A DNA stretch of 64,000 nucleotides from Woeseiaceae bacterium (GCA_028289545.1 JANQPG010000100.1:1-64000); one strand, 5' to 3'. Positions 36,852 through 45,738 are shown, counted from the stretch's first letter. A program made the numbers and translations. The notes: a model not told the origin generated them from the letters alone.

Positions 36852-36868
36852 GACCGGGTAGTCCGGTC
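36852..36868 (+). other. Leader hairpin upstream of malic enzyme
   Basis: GACCGG and CCGGTC form a 6-bp stem with a 5-base loop, ending 38 bases before the malic enzyme start. There is no T run, so it is not a standard terminator for the leftward neighbour. It may be a 5'-UTR structure or an operator; no known regulator is recognisable. Confidence 0.3.
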
Positions 36869-36906
36869 ATCTCCCGCGAGAAGACGGAGGCCCAGCAGGT
36901 AATCCG

Positions 36907-38622
36907 ATGGAAGAATTCAAACTCGAAAAGCGGCCAGACGGCGACCGGCTCACGGTTGATAAATGCGGCCCGGACCTGCTTCGTTACCCGTTGTACAACA
37001 AGGGCACGGGCTTCAGCCTCGAAGAACGCAGGAGGCTCGGCATCGAGGGCCTGTTGCCGGCTGAATACAACGATATCGACACCCAGGCCGAAAGGATCTA
37101 CAAGTCGATATTCTTCAACCGAGACAGCGTGGGCCGCAATATTGGCCTTGCGATGCTGCAGGACCGCAACGAAGTGTTGTTCTATCGCCTGCTAAAACGG
37201 CACCTGGAAGAGATCATGCCGATCGTCTACACCCCGACGGTGGGCAAGGCGTCACAGCACTATTCGCGCGTTTTTCGCCGAGGTCGCGGCGTCTTCATCA
37301 CGCCTGATTATCGCGGCCGCGTGGCCAAGGTGTTGCGGCGTGCGGCGCCGTTTACGGACGTTCGCCTCGTGGTCGCCACCGACAACGAGGCCATACTCGG
37401 AATTGGCGATCAGGGAGCGGGCGGAATGGCCATCAGCGTCGGCAAGCTGGCGCTCTACTGCGCGGGTGCCGGCATTCACCCCGTAAAGACGCTGCCGGTC
37501 AGTCTCGACGTCGGCACCGACAATCAGGAGCTCCTGGATGACCCGCTTTATCTCGGCTTCCGCCAGCCACGCCTGCGTGGGGCAGCGTACGACGAGCTGG
37601 TTGAGGAGTTTGTCGACGCCCTCAAAACCGTGTTTCCGCGCGCGGTGCTGCAATGGGAAGACTTCCGCAAGGACAACGCGCTCGGCATTCTCGACCGTTA
37701 TCGGCATCGGCTGCCGTCCTTCAACGACGACATTCAGGGCACCGGGGCCGTCGCCGTCGCCTGCGTCCATGCGGGTTGTCGGATCAGCGGCAAACCGCTC
37801 TCGTCGCGTCGCGTATTGATCTACGGAGCCGGCGCGGCCGGATTGGGTATTGCGCGGCAGATTCGCGCCCAGCTCAGCGCATCCGGACTCGACGACAATG
37901 CGCTCGAGCGCGCCGTGCTGGTCATGGACAGCCGCGGCGTGATCAGCGACGGGCGCGAAGGACTGGATGCCTACAAGCGTGAGCTGGCCTGGTCGGAAGC
38001 GGCCGTCGCTGAACTCGGGCTCTCGGAGGAAGCGCTGACGAGGCTCGACACCGTCGTGGCCGGTTACCGGCCTGATATTCTCATTGGTGCTTCGGGGCAG
38101 GCGTCCGCATTCGATGAGGCGATTGTCACGGAGATGGCGCGGCACACCGAAGCGCCGATTATCCTGCCGATGTCCAACCCCACCTCGATCTGCGAGGGTG
38201 ATCCCAAAGACCTCCTTGCCTGGTCGGGCGGCCGCGCGCTTGTGGCGACGGGCAGCCCGTTTCCGGCGGTGGAACTCGATGGGCAGCAGAGGCCTGTTAG
38301 TCAGGCCAATAACGTCTTCGTGTTTCCCGGCATTGGTCTCGGCGCCATGGCGGTCGAGGCTGGAGAGATCACCGATACCATGATTGCCGCGGCCAGCATG
38401 GCGCTGGGCGACAGCCTGACGGAAGAGGAAATGGCGCTTGGAATGCTGGTGCCTCGCGTGTCGAGGCTTGCGGAGGTCTGCCGCGACGTGGCTGTTGCGG
38501 TGGGTCGCCAGGCCGTTGCGGATGGCGTGGCGCGCTACGATGACGACATAGAGCAACGGGTTCTGTCGCTGCAGTGGGAGCCGCGCTATCCGGAGATTGT
38601 CAGTACGGTGGAACTCGACTGA
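36907..38622 (+). CDS. maeA: NAD-dependent malic enzyme
   Basis: A 571-residue enzyme of the large malic enzyme family (SfcA/MaeA type). Motifs include KGTGFSLEERRRLGI-like N-terminal residues, MPIVYTPTVGKASQHYS, GVFITPDYRGRV, LGIGDQGAGGMAISVGKLALY with the catalytic Lys, FNDDIQGTGAVAVA and the NAD-binding IYGAGAAGLGIARQI. It decarboxylates malate to pyruvate with reduction of NAD. Length is normal. The stop codon overlaps the start of the next gene (TGATG), an NADH dehydrogenase, which suggests that NADH made here is reoxidised by its partner. Confidence 0.95.
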   Translation: MEEFKLEKRPDGDRLTVDKCGPDLLRYPLYNKGTGFSLEERRRLGIEGLLPAEYNDIDTQAERIYKSIFFNRDSVGRNIGLAMLQDRNEVLFYRLLKRHLEEIMPIVYTPTVGKASQHYSRVFRRGRGVFITPDYRGRVAKVLRRAAPFTDVRLVVATDNEAILGIGDQGAGGMAISVGKLALYCAGAGIHPVKTLPVSLDVGTDNQELLDDPLYLGFRQPRLRGAAYDELVEEFVDALKTVFPRAVLQWEDFRKDNALGILDRYRHRLPSFNDDIQGTGAVAVACVHAGCRISGKPLSSRRVLIYGAGAAGLGIARQIRAQLSASGLDDNALERAVLVMDSRGVISDGREGLDAYKRELAWSEAAVAELGLSEEALTRLDTVVAGYRPDILIGASGQASAFDEAIVTEMARHTEAPIILPMSNPTSICEGDPKDLLAWSGGRALVATGSPFPAVELDGQQRPVSQANNVFVFPGIGLGAMAVEAGEITDTMIAAASMALGDSLTEEEMALGMLVPRVSRLAEVCRDVAVAVGRQAVADGVARYDDDIEQRVLSLQWEPRYPEIVSTVELD

Positions 38623-40259
38623 TGGCTGGGCCGGCGGGTGACGCGGTAAAAGTCGTCGTTATCGGCGGCGGCTTCGGTGGTGCGTTTGCCGCGCGCTATT
38701 TACGCCGTTACTCGAAGGGTTCTCTCGATATCGAACTCATCAACAGCACCAACTATTTCGTGTTTCAGCCGCTGCTGCCCGAGGTTGTGTCGGGCAACAT
38801 CAGCGCACCCGACGCCGTAACGCCACTCAGGCAGCTACTACCGGGCGTGCGCGTGCGCATGGCAACCGTGACGGCGGTCGATCGTGAGCAGAAGCGTGTT
38901 CACCTGCTGCAGGGCAGTTTTCGCACCCCGCAGAGCGTCGACTACGACCATCTGGTCATCGCCGCCGGACAAAAAACCAACCTCGATATTGCGCCGGGTT
39001 TTGCCGAACACGCGCTGTGCATACGCAACCTCGCGGATGCCCACGAGCTGCGCAACAAGATCATTCGCCGCCTCGAACACGCCGATATCACTCGTGATCC
39101 CGAGATAAAACGTCGGCTCTTGTGTTTTGTTGTCGCCGGCGGCGGGTTTTCGGGTGTCGAAACCGTCGGTGAGATCAGCGAAATGACACGGCGTACCCTG
39201 CGCTTCTATCCGAATGTCGATCCCTCGGAATTGCGCATCAAGATCGTGCACGCCGGCGACCGGCTGTTGCCGGAATTGCCGGCAAAACTCGGACGTTACG
39301 CCGAATCCATACTCGAGAAGCGCGGTGTCGAGATTGTGCTGGATACACTGATCTCTTCGGCAACCACCAACGCGGTGTACCTGTCGAGCGGCGAACGGAT
39401 TGAAACCTGCCTGCTGGTATCGACGGCGGGCAACGGCCCCACCGATTTTTGCCGCTCGCTCGACATACCGCTTCGGCACGGCAAGCTGCCGGTCGACCGC
39501 TGCCTGCGCATCGAAGGCGAGGACAGTGTCTGGGCGCTGGGCGACGCGGCGAGCATACCGCTCGACGACAGCGGCGAGAGTTATGCGCCACCCACCGCGC
39601 AGTTTGCGACACGGGAGGCGCGGTGTGTCGCGAAGAACATCGTCAAGACCGTGGAGGGCAAGGAGCCTTCGACGTTCGCGTTTACGCCGAGCGGCGCGCT
39701 CGCCTCGATCGGCAGCTACAAAGGTGTTGCGCGGATATTCGGCGTGAGTTTTTCCGGGCTGCTGGCATGGATGACCTGGCGCTTCCTGTACATCGGCATG
39801 CTGCCGGGTTTCTCGACCCGCCTGCGCGTGGCGCTCAACTGGATGTTCGACTACGTGCTGCCGCGCAGCATCGTGCAGATTGCAACCCAGAACACGGGGG
39901 GCGCCATCTCGCGGCGCTACGCCAAAGGCGACGTGATCTCGATACCGGGACAGCACGTCGACGGTTTTTACACCGTGCTGGAGGGTTACCTTGAATCGCG
40001 CGTGCCTGGCGGCAACGGGCAGGAAGACTTCGTGCGCATACTCGGACCGGGCGATCATTGGGGTGAGCGCCTGGCGGCTGGCGGTGGCTTGTCCGAAGGC
40101 ACACTGACGGCCAGCGAGGATGCACGCGTGCTCGTCTTGAGAGCCGAAGATTTTCGAAAGCTGCGCGAAGCGTTCCCCGCGCTAGACGACTATTTCGACA
40201 AAATCAGCGACAAGATTTATGCGCCGTCGCTAAGAAACCATGACGAGGGGCATGGGTGA
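38622..40259 (+). CDS. Type II NADH dehydrogenase fused to a cyclic-nucleotide-binding-like domain
   Basis: A 545-residue protein. Residues 1-430 are a pyridine nucleotide-disulphide oxidoreductase of NDH-2 type: VVVIGGGFGGAFAARYLRR (FAD), LVIAAGQKTN, CFVVAGGGFSGVETVGEI (NADH) and SVWALGDAAS. A hydrophobic/amphipathic segment around GVARIFGVSFSGLLAWMTWR should dock it on the membrane. From about residue 425 a cyclic-nucleotide-binding-like fold is appended: RRYAKGDVISIPGQHVDGFY, then VLEGYLESRV, DHWGERL and LVLRAEDF. The canonical phosphate-binding cassette is only partly recognisable. It would pass electrons from NADH to quinone, perhaps under ligand control. It is translationally coupled to the malic enzyme gene by a 1-base overlap. 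Confidence 0.88.
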   Translation: MAGPAGDAVKVVVIGGGFGGAFAARYLRRYSKGSLDIELINSTNYFVFQPLLPEVVSGNISAPDAVTPLRQLLPGVRVRMATVTAVDREQKRVHLLQGSFRTPQSVDYDHLVIAAGQKTNLDIAPGFAEHALCIRNLADAHELRNKIIRRLEHADITRDPEIKRRLLCFVVAGGGFSGVETVGEISEMTRRTLRFYPNVDPSELRIKIVHAGDRLLPELPAKLGRYAESILEKRGVEIVLDTLISSATTNAVYLSSGERIETCLLVSTAGNGPTDFCRSLDIPLRHGKLPVDRCLRIEGEDSVWALGDAASIPLDDSGESYAPPTAQFATREARCVAKNIVKTVEGKEPSTFAFTPSGALASIGSYKGVARIFGVSFSGLLAWMTWRFLYIGMLPGFSTRLRVALNWMFDYVLPRSIVQIATQNTGGAISRRYAKGDVISIPGQHVDGFYTVLEGYLESRVPGGNGQEDFVRILGPGDHWGERLAAGGGLSEGTLTASEDARVLVLRAEDFRKLREAFPALDDYFDKISDKIYAPSLRNHDEGHG

Positions 40260-40322
40260 TCGGAACACTACGATGAATGCATCCGACCCGCTGACCGAGT
40301 GCCTCGGATAAAGGAGAGTGAC

Positions 40323-41975
40323 GTGAAAGCATCAGATCTACTGGTCAAGTGCCTCGAAGAAGAGGGCATCGAGTACATTTTTGGCGTGCCTGGCGAAGAG
40401 AACGCCGATTTCATGATTTCGCTCGAGAAGTCCGAGCGCATCAAGTTTATCCTGACCCGTCACGAGCAGGGCGCGGCGTTCATGGCCGAGATCTACGGAC
40501 GCCTGACGGGCAACCCCGCCGGCGCTCTGGGCACGCTCGGGCCGGGCGCGACCAATCTAATCACGGGCGTTGCCGACTCCAACATGGACCGGGCGCCGAT
40601 GCTGGTGCTGACCGGGCAGGGATCGACCGACCGGTTGCACAAGGAATCGCATCAGATCATGGACGTCGTGGGTATGTTCAAGCCCGTGACCAAGTGGGCA
40701 ACGACCATCCTGAATCCGGAAACGATACCCGAGATCGTCCGCAAGGCTGTCCGTCTTGCCAGGACCGAGAAGCCGGGCGCCGTGCACATAGAACTGCCCG
40801 AGGATGTGGCGGCCATGGAAGCGTCCACCCAACCCATGTCGCCGCGGCGGTTTCGGCGCTCGGTGCCCGACGACAAGATCGTCGATCGCGCGTTCGAACT
40901 GATAAAGACGGCGAAGCGCCCCGTCATCATTGCCGGCAACGGCTGTATTCGACGACGCGCGAGCAAACAGCTGCGCCTGTTCTGCGAGAAGACGGGGATT
41001 GGCGTCATCAGCACTTTCATGGCCAAGGGTTCCGTGGACATGGACGCCGAGTACTGTCTGTACACCGTGGGGCTCGGCGCCAAGGACCGGGTCAACCAGG
41101 CGATCGACGACGCCGATCTCGTCATTACGCTGGGTTTCGACATGGTCGAATACCACCCGCAGTTGTGGAACGGCAATCGTGACAAGCGCATTCTGCATGC
41201 CGACTTCCTGCCGGCGGAAATCGACGCGCACTACCACCCCGAGGTTGAACTCGTCGGGGATCTTGCGCACACGCTGTGGATGCTCAACGAGCGCGTCGAC
41301 GCAGCGGGCAAGCCGGAATACGACTTTGCGCTGCAGCGCCGCGTACGGGCGGAGATGAAGGCGGATTTCGAAGAGCATCGCGACGACGACACGAGCGGCA
41401 CGATTCGGCCGCAGAAGGCGTTGTGGGATGCCCGCAGCGTCATGGGACCCGACGACGTGCTGCTGTCCGACGTCGGCGCGCACAAGATGTGGATCGCACG
41501 GCACTACCAGTGCCACGAGCCGAATACCTGCCTGATCCCGAACGGCTTCTGTTCCATGGGGTTTGCGTTGCCGGGTGCCGTGGCCGCGAACCTCGTGTTT
41601 CCCGAGCGGCGCATCCTGGCGATTGCCGGTGACGCCGGCTTTCTCATGAACGGGCAGGAAATGGAGACGGCGCGGCGCCTGGACAGCAACATCGTGGTGA
41701 TGGTGTGGGTCGACAACGCTTACGGCCTCATTGCGTGGAAGCAGGAAACACACTTTGGTCAGCACACGGACCTGTCCTTCGGCAACCCGGACTGGCTGAA
41801 GCTGGCCGAAGCGTTCGGCTGGGGCGGGCACTACGTCGAACAATCCAAAGAGCTGGCCGCAACGCTCGAACGAGCCTTCAACGAGTCAGGCCCCAGTCTG
41901 GTTGTCGTGCCGATCGATTACCGCGAAAACCCGATCCTGACCAAGAAGCTGGGAGAGATCACGTGTCCGATCTGA
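40323..41975 (+). CDS. ThDP-dependent acetolactate-synthase-like enzyme
   Basis: A 550-residue ThDP enzyme with a GTG start directly behind AAAGGAGAG. The PYR domain (about 1-170) has IFGVPGEENADFM and the cofactor-activating Glu in TRHEQGAAFMAEIYGRLTG. A middle Rossmann domain follows (about 190-320). The PP domain (about 365-540) has GFCSMGFALPGAVAANLVFP and the ThDP/Mg motif GDAGFLMNGQEM ... WVDNAYG, with GDA in place of GDG. It resembles catabolic acetolactate synthases (AlsS) or related pyruvate decarboxylating enzymes. No small regulatory subunit gene is present, which argues against the biosynthetic IlvBN type. Its 3' end overlaps the aldehyde dehydrogenase gene by 13 bases. Confidence 0.88.
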   Translation: MKASDLLVKCLEEEGIEYIFGVPGEENADFMISLEKSERIKFILTRHEQGAAFMAEIYGRLTGNPAGALGTLGPGATNLITGVADSNMDRAPMLVLTGQGSTDRLHKESHQIMDVVGMFKPVTKWATTILNPETIPEIVRKAVRLARTEKPGAVHIELPEDVAAMEASTQPMSPRRFRRSVPDDKIVDRAFELIKTAKRPVIIAGNGCIRRRASKQLRLFCEKTGIGVISTFMAKGSVDMDAEYCLYTVGLGAKDRVNQAIDDADLVITLGFDMVEYHPQLWNGNRDKRILHADFLPAEIDAHYHPEVELVGDLAHTLWMLNERVDAAGKPEYDFALQRRVRAEMKADFEEHRDDDTSGTIRPQKALWDARSVMGPDDVLLSDVGAHKMWIARHYQCHEPNTCLIPNGFCSMGFALPGAVAANLVFPERRILAIAGDAGFLMNGQEMETARRLDSNIVVMVWVDNAYGLIAWKQETHFGQHTDLSFGNPDWLKLAEAFGWGGHYVEQSKELAATLERAFNESGPSLVVVPIDYRENPILTKKLGEITCPI

Positions 41976-43378
41976 GGCTCGTTGGCGATCGTCCTGCGTT
42001 CGGTGAGCTTGCGGTCACGTCGCCTTACGACGGGCGTGAGCTGGAGCGCATAGCGACAGCCGGCCTCGAGCATGTGGAAGATGCGCTGACGTCGGCCTAC
42101 GCTGTATTCCGCGATCGCAGCCAGTGGCTTTCCGTGCCGCAGCGGGTCGAGATCCTTAACAACGCCGCGGCGATCATGAGTGCACGCGTCGAGGAATTGA
42201 CCCTGCTGGCAGCCAGCGAGGGCGGCAAGCCTTACGCCGATTCGAAAGTCGAGGTAGTGCGCGCCATCGACGGCGTTCATCTTGCCGTCGAAGCGCTGCG
42301 CGGCGATGCCGGTGAGGTTGTGCCGCTCGGCACAACGCCCGCGACCGAGGGCAAAATCGGCTTCACGCAGAAAGAGCCGATCGGCGTGGTTGCCGCCGTG
42401 AGTGCGTTTAATCACCCGCTAAACCTGATTGTGCACCAGGTTGCTCCGGCGGTGGCGGCGGGCTGCCCCGTCGTCGTCAAGCCGGCGGCTGACACGCCGC
42501 TATCGTGTCTCGCGTTTGTGGACATACTCCACGAGGCGGGATTGCCGCCGGTTTGGTGCCAGTGCCTCGTAACGGACGACAACGACGTGGCATCGGCGCT
42601 CGTCACCGACGCGAGGCTCGGTTTCTTCTCGTTCATTGGTTCCGCGCGCGTAGGCTGGATGCTGCGTTCGAAGCTTGCACCGGGCGTTCGTTGTGCGCTC
42701 GAGCACGGCGGCGCCGCACCCGTGATTCTGGCGGAGCCCTGGGACGCAGAGCCTGCGCTCGACGCCATCGCCAAAGGCGGCTTTTACCATGCCGGCCAGG
42801 TCTGCGTGTCGGTGCAGCGTGTCTACGCGCCCTCGGCGCGCGCGGCGGAATTCGCAAAATCGCTTGCCGAGCGGGCAGAGGCGCTCCGCGTCGGGCCGCC
42901 CGAAGACCCGGAAACGGAGGTCGGTCCGCTGATACGCCAGGCTGAGGTCGAGCGCGTCGCGGCGTGGGTCGACGAGGCCGTTGCGGGCGGCGCCGAGCTG
43001 CTCTGCGGCGGAAAACGACTTTCCGGGAGTTGTTATGCGCCCACCGTGTTACTCAATCCGCCGGACGACGCAAAGATCAGCACGCTGGAGGTATTCGGGC
43101 CAGTGATTTGCGTCTATGCATACGACAACCTCGACGACGCGATTGCCCGGGCCAATAGCCTGCCCGTGGCCTTCCAGGCCGCTGTCTTTACCCGGGATAT
43201 CGACACCGCAAAGTATGTGTATCGCAGCATCGACGCGTCGGCTGTGATGCTCAATATACATTCCGCATTTCGCGACGACGTCATGCCGTTTGCGGGCTTG
43301 AGGGAGTCCGGACTGGGTGTGGGCGGCATTCCCTACACCCTGCACGACATGCAGATCGAGAAGATGCTCGTGCTCTGA
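41963..43378 (+). CDS. Aldehyde dehydrogenase coupled to the ThDP enzyme
   Basis: A 471-residue ALDH with a GTG start inside the end of the previous gene and GGGAGAG upstream. Motifs: AVSAFNHPLNLIVHQVAPAV (cofactor pocket), SFIGSARVGW, the catalytic Glu in ALEHGGAAPVIL, the nucleophile Cys in FYHAGQVCVSVQRVY, and LEVFGPVICVYAYDNLDDAI. The active site is intact. The HAGQVCVSVQR form resembles lactaldehyde/methylglyoxal-type and non-phosphorylating GAPDH-like ALDHs. Tight coupling suggests it oxidises an aldehyde derived from the ThDP enzyme, or protects against one. The C-terminus is family-typical, with ASAVMLNIHSAFRDDVMPFAG-type residues. Confidence 0.9.
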   Translation: MSDLRLVGDRPAFGELAVTSPYDGRELERIATAGLEHVEDALTSAYAVFRDRSQWLSVPQRVEILNNAAAIMSARVEELTLLAASEGGKPYADSKVEVVRAIDGVHLAVEALRGDAGEVVPLGTTPATEGKIGFTQKEPIGVVAAVSAFNHPLNLIVHQVAPAVAAGCPVVVKPAADTPLSCLAFVDILHEAGLPPVWCQCLVTDDNDVASALVTDARLGFFSFIGSARVGWMLRSKLAPGVRCALEHGGAAPVILAEPWDAEPALDAIAKGGFYHAGQVCVSVQRVYAPSARAAEFAKSLAERAEALRVGPPEDPETEVGPLIRQAEVERVAAWVDEAVAGGAELLCGGKRLSGSCYAPTVLLNPPDDAKISTLEVFGPVICVYAYDNLDDAIARANSLPVAFQAAVFTRDIDTAKYVYRSIDASAVMLNIHSAFRDDVMPFAGLRESGLGVGGIPYTLHDMQIEKMLVL

Positions 43379-43539
43379 GCCCCTGTCTGGCCGCCTCGGA
43401 GCGGCCCGGACGCAGCCACCGCTGGCGAAAAAGTTCTAATCGAGATTAAAATATCCGGCCGGGTTCAGGGTAGGGCCCGGCCTGCCGGCGCTCGCAGCGT
43501 GCCCGGCGGGGGTCACGATTCAAGAAATGCGAGGGTCTT

Positions 43540-45327
43540 ATGAGTTACTCCACACCGGTGCGCGATATTCGCCATGCTCTGAAACACATGGCCGGTTTTG
43601 ATGCGCTGTCGGCGACGGGAGCCTACGAAGACCTCTCGGACGAGCTCGTTGAGGCAATACTCGAGGAAATGGGGCGCTACTGCGACCAGGTACTTGCGCC
43701 GCTGAACTGGGACAGCGATCAGCACGGCGCGCGGCTCGAGGATCGCGCCGTCACGACAACACCCGGCTTTCGCGAGGCCTACCAGCAATACGTCGAAGGC
43801 GGCTGGAATGCGCTGGCGTTTCCGGAGGGCGCGGGCGGCCAGGGACTGCCGGGTACGCTGGCCGTTGTGCTCATCGACGCGCTCAATGCCGCTTGCATGT
43901 CGTTTGCGATTGGCACCTCGCTTACAACGGGCGCCGCCAAGGCGGTCAAGGCCGTCGGCACCGAGGCGCAAAAGCGTCTGTTCCTCGAAAAAATCGTCAC
44001 AGGCGAGTGGTCCGGCACAATGAACCTGACCGAGCCGCAGGCGGGTTCGAGCCTTGCGGACATCAAGACCAAGGCGGAGCCGGCGGGTGACGGCCGCTAC
44101 AAAATCAGCGGACAGAAGATCTACATTACCTACGGTGAGCACGATCTCTGCGAGAACATTGTGCACCTCGTGCTGGCGCGCCTGCCTGATGCGCCGGCCG
44201 GCACGGGCGGCATTTCGATGTTCCTCGTGCCCAAATTCCACGTCAACGACGATGGCTCGCTCGGCGAGCGCAACGACGTCTATTGCGTCGGCCTCGAGCA
44301 CAAGCTCGGTTTGCACGGCAGCCCAACCAGCGTCATGGCTTTTGGCGAGTCGGGCGAGTGTTACGGCACGTTGCTCGGCGAAGAGAACCGTGGTTTGAGG
44401 AACATGTTCATCATGATGAACTCGGCCCGCCTGGACGTTGGCACCCAGGGCGTCGGCATTGCGGAACGGAGCTTCCAGCAGGCGCTGGCGTTCGCGCAGG
44501 AGCGCCGCCAGGGCAGGGCGCCCGGCGTCAGGGACGGCGCGCAGATTCCGATCTACGAGCACCCGGACGTGCGTCGCATGCTGTTCACGATGAAATCCCT
44601 GACGGCAGCCGCGCGCGGCATTTGTTACGCAAACGCGGTGGCCTACGACCTGGCGCGCACGGCACCGGACGAGACGGCACGCCGCGAAGCCGCGGCGCTC
44701 GAAGGTCTGCTGACGCCGATCTCCAAAGCCTGGAGCACGGATCGAGCGAACGAAATTACGTCGATTGGCGTGCAGGTGCATGGCGGTATGGGTTACGTCG
44801 AGGAAACCGGGGCGGCTCAGCATATGCGGGACGCGCGGATTGCGGCGATCTACGAGGGCACCAACGGTATTCAGGCCATGGATCTGGTTGGCCGTAAGCT
44901 ACAGGGAGACGGTGGTGAAGCGGCCAGGCGCTTCATCGATGACGTTGCGGCCGGTGCTCTGGAGGCGAAGGCAGCGGACGACAGCGGCGTTGCGTACGCC
45001 GGGCAGTGTCTTGAAGCGGCGGCGGCGGCGCTCGCAGACTCCACTGAATGGTTGCTGGCCCGGGCAGCGGAAGATCAGGAGGACGTGCTGGCCGGCGCCG
45101 CGCCGTATCTCCGTCAGTTCGGCAACGTGGCCGGCGGCTACTACTTGCTGCGCGGCGTCCTGTCGGCGGCCGAGGCCGGGGTTCGCGAGAGCGAGTTGGA
45201 GGCGCACAAGCAGGTCTTGAGTTTTTACGCCGACACCACGCTTGCGGAATCGGAAGCACTGAGCCGCGCCGTCAAGGCGGGCAAGGAAGCGGTGCGACGC
45301 CTCGATCCGGAATTGCTGACCGCATAG
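43540..45327 (+). CDS. Acyl-CoA dehydrogenase with C-terminal extension (DmdC/FadE-like)
   Basis: A 595-residue FAD enzyme. The core has FPEGAGGQGLPG, WSGTMNLTEPQAGSSLADIK (FAD/substrate loop), GLHGSPTSVM, and the catalytic Glu motif IAAIYEGTNGIQAMDLVGRKL near residue 430. About 140 additional residues at the C-terminus match the extension seen in the 590-residue acyl-CoA dehydrogenases that include methylmercaptopropionyl-CoA dehydrogenase. It catalyses the first step of beta-oxidation of a medium, long or thio-acyl CoA. Ribosome site GAGGGT is present. It stands 160 bases after the ALDH gene, so may have its own promoter. Confidence 0.92.
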   Translation: MSYSTPVRDIRHALKHMAGFDALSATGAYEDLSDELVEAILEEMGRYCDQVLAPLNWDSDQHGARLEDRAVTTTPGFREAYQQYVEGGWNALAFPEGAGGQGLPGTLAVVLIDALNAACMSFAIGTSLTTGAAKAVKAVGTEAQKRLFLEKIVTGEWSGTMNLTEPQAGSSLADIKTKAEPAGDGRYKISGQKIYITYGEHDLCENIVHLVLARLPDAPAGTGGISMFLVPKFHVNDDGSLGERNDVYCVGLEHKLGLHGSPTSVMAFGESGECYGTLLGEENRGLRNMFIMMNSARLDVGTQGVGIAERSFQQALAFAQERRQGRAPGVRDGAQIPIYEHPDVRRMLFTMKSLTAAARGICYANAVAYDLARTAPDETARREAAALEGLLTPISKAWSTDRANEITSIGVQVHGGMGYVEETGAAQHMRDARIAAIYEGTNGIQAMDLVGRKLQGDGGEAARRFIDDVAAGALEAKAADDSGVAYAGQCLEAAAAALADSTEWLLARAAEDQEDVLAGAAPYLRQFGNVAGGYYLLRGVLSAAEAGVRESELEAHKQVLSFYADTTLAESEALSRAVKAGKEAVRRLDPELLTA

Positions 45328-45347
45328 CGAAATCGCGTTCCCAAAAA

Positions 45348-45369
45348 CCTCGCCGGTTACCCGGCGAGG
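45348..45369 (-). terminator. Strong hairpin with T run on the minus strand
   Basis: CCTCGCCGG and CCGGCGAGG form a perfect 9-bp stem around a 4-base loop. On the minus strand it is followed immediately by TTTTT, so it is a standard intrinsic terminator for leftward transcription. On the plus strand, after the acyl-CoA dehydrogenase gene, it lacks a T run but may still act weakly. Confidence 0.75.
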
Positions 45370-45407
45370 CTCAAGGCGCTGCTGCGGCGCCAGTCTGGTC
45401 CTGCCGA

Positions 45408-45642
45408 TCAGTTTTGCTTGGCGCTCGAGGATACGCAGCACAACGCGGCGGTTCTCCGTGTGGTCGTTGTTCGCCGGTCCGAATGTCTCACATTTTGCTC
45501 CCTGTCTTTTGCTCGCCTGCGGGTTTTGCGTCGGCTCCAGACCGTACCGCAGCACGGCGTCAAGACAATCCGGTCGACCGCTACCCTGCACGATAGGGAC
45601 GCCGGCGCAGTGTTGACGCCGAAATGAGGTTCTTTGCCCCAA
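45408..45642 (-). pseudogene. Possible relic of an OmpA-C-like gene end
   Basis: On the minus strand one frame reads ...LRYGLEPTQNPQ... and then GPANNDHTENRRVVLRIL (within 45412-45474). This resembles the end of OmpA/MotB peptidoglycan-binding domains, which close on NRRV plus hydrophobics. There is no matching upstream domain or intact gene, and the frame runs past where the domain should end. A shift of one frame gives a stop at 45408, and a minus-strand terminator follows at 45348-45369. I read this tentatively as the decayed 3' end of a lost gene. It could be chance. Confidence 0.3.
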
Positions 45643-45651
45643 AATGACGCT

Positions 45652-45673
45652 ATACCCAACATGGGTTGGGTAT
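45652..45673. promoter_or_regulatory. 22-bp dyad, candidate LuxR operator
   Basis: ATACCCAAC and GTTGGGTAT are perfect inverted repeats separated by 4 bases. lux-type boxes are usually 18-22-bp dyads, so size and symmetry fit. The dyad lies about 40 bases upstream of a promoter-like pair and about 185 bases upstream of the LuxR gene. It may instead be a hairpin or serve another regulator. Confidence 0.45.
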
Positions 45674-45710
45674 CACGGCAGCCAATTCAACGTTTGTTTG
45701 AAAACTGGAA

Positions 45711-45738
45711 TTGACTGTTCAGCGGTATTCGTCATAGT
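45711..45738 (+). promoter_or_regulatory. Sigma-70-like promoter for the LuxR gene
   Basis: TTGACT (45711-45716) and CATAGT (45733-45738) are separated by 16 bases. They match 5/6 and 4/6 of the consensus. A CAATTC/GAATTG inverted repeat (45683-45688, 45708-45713) overlaps the -35 box. Transcription would begin roughly 110 bases before the LuxR start codon. Confidence 0.45.
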
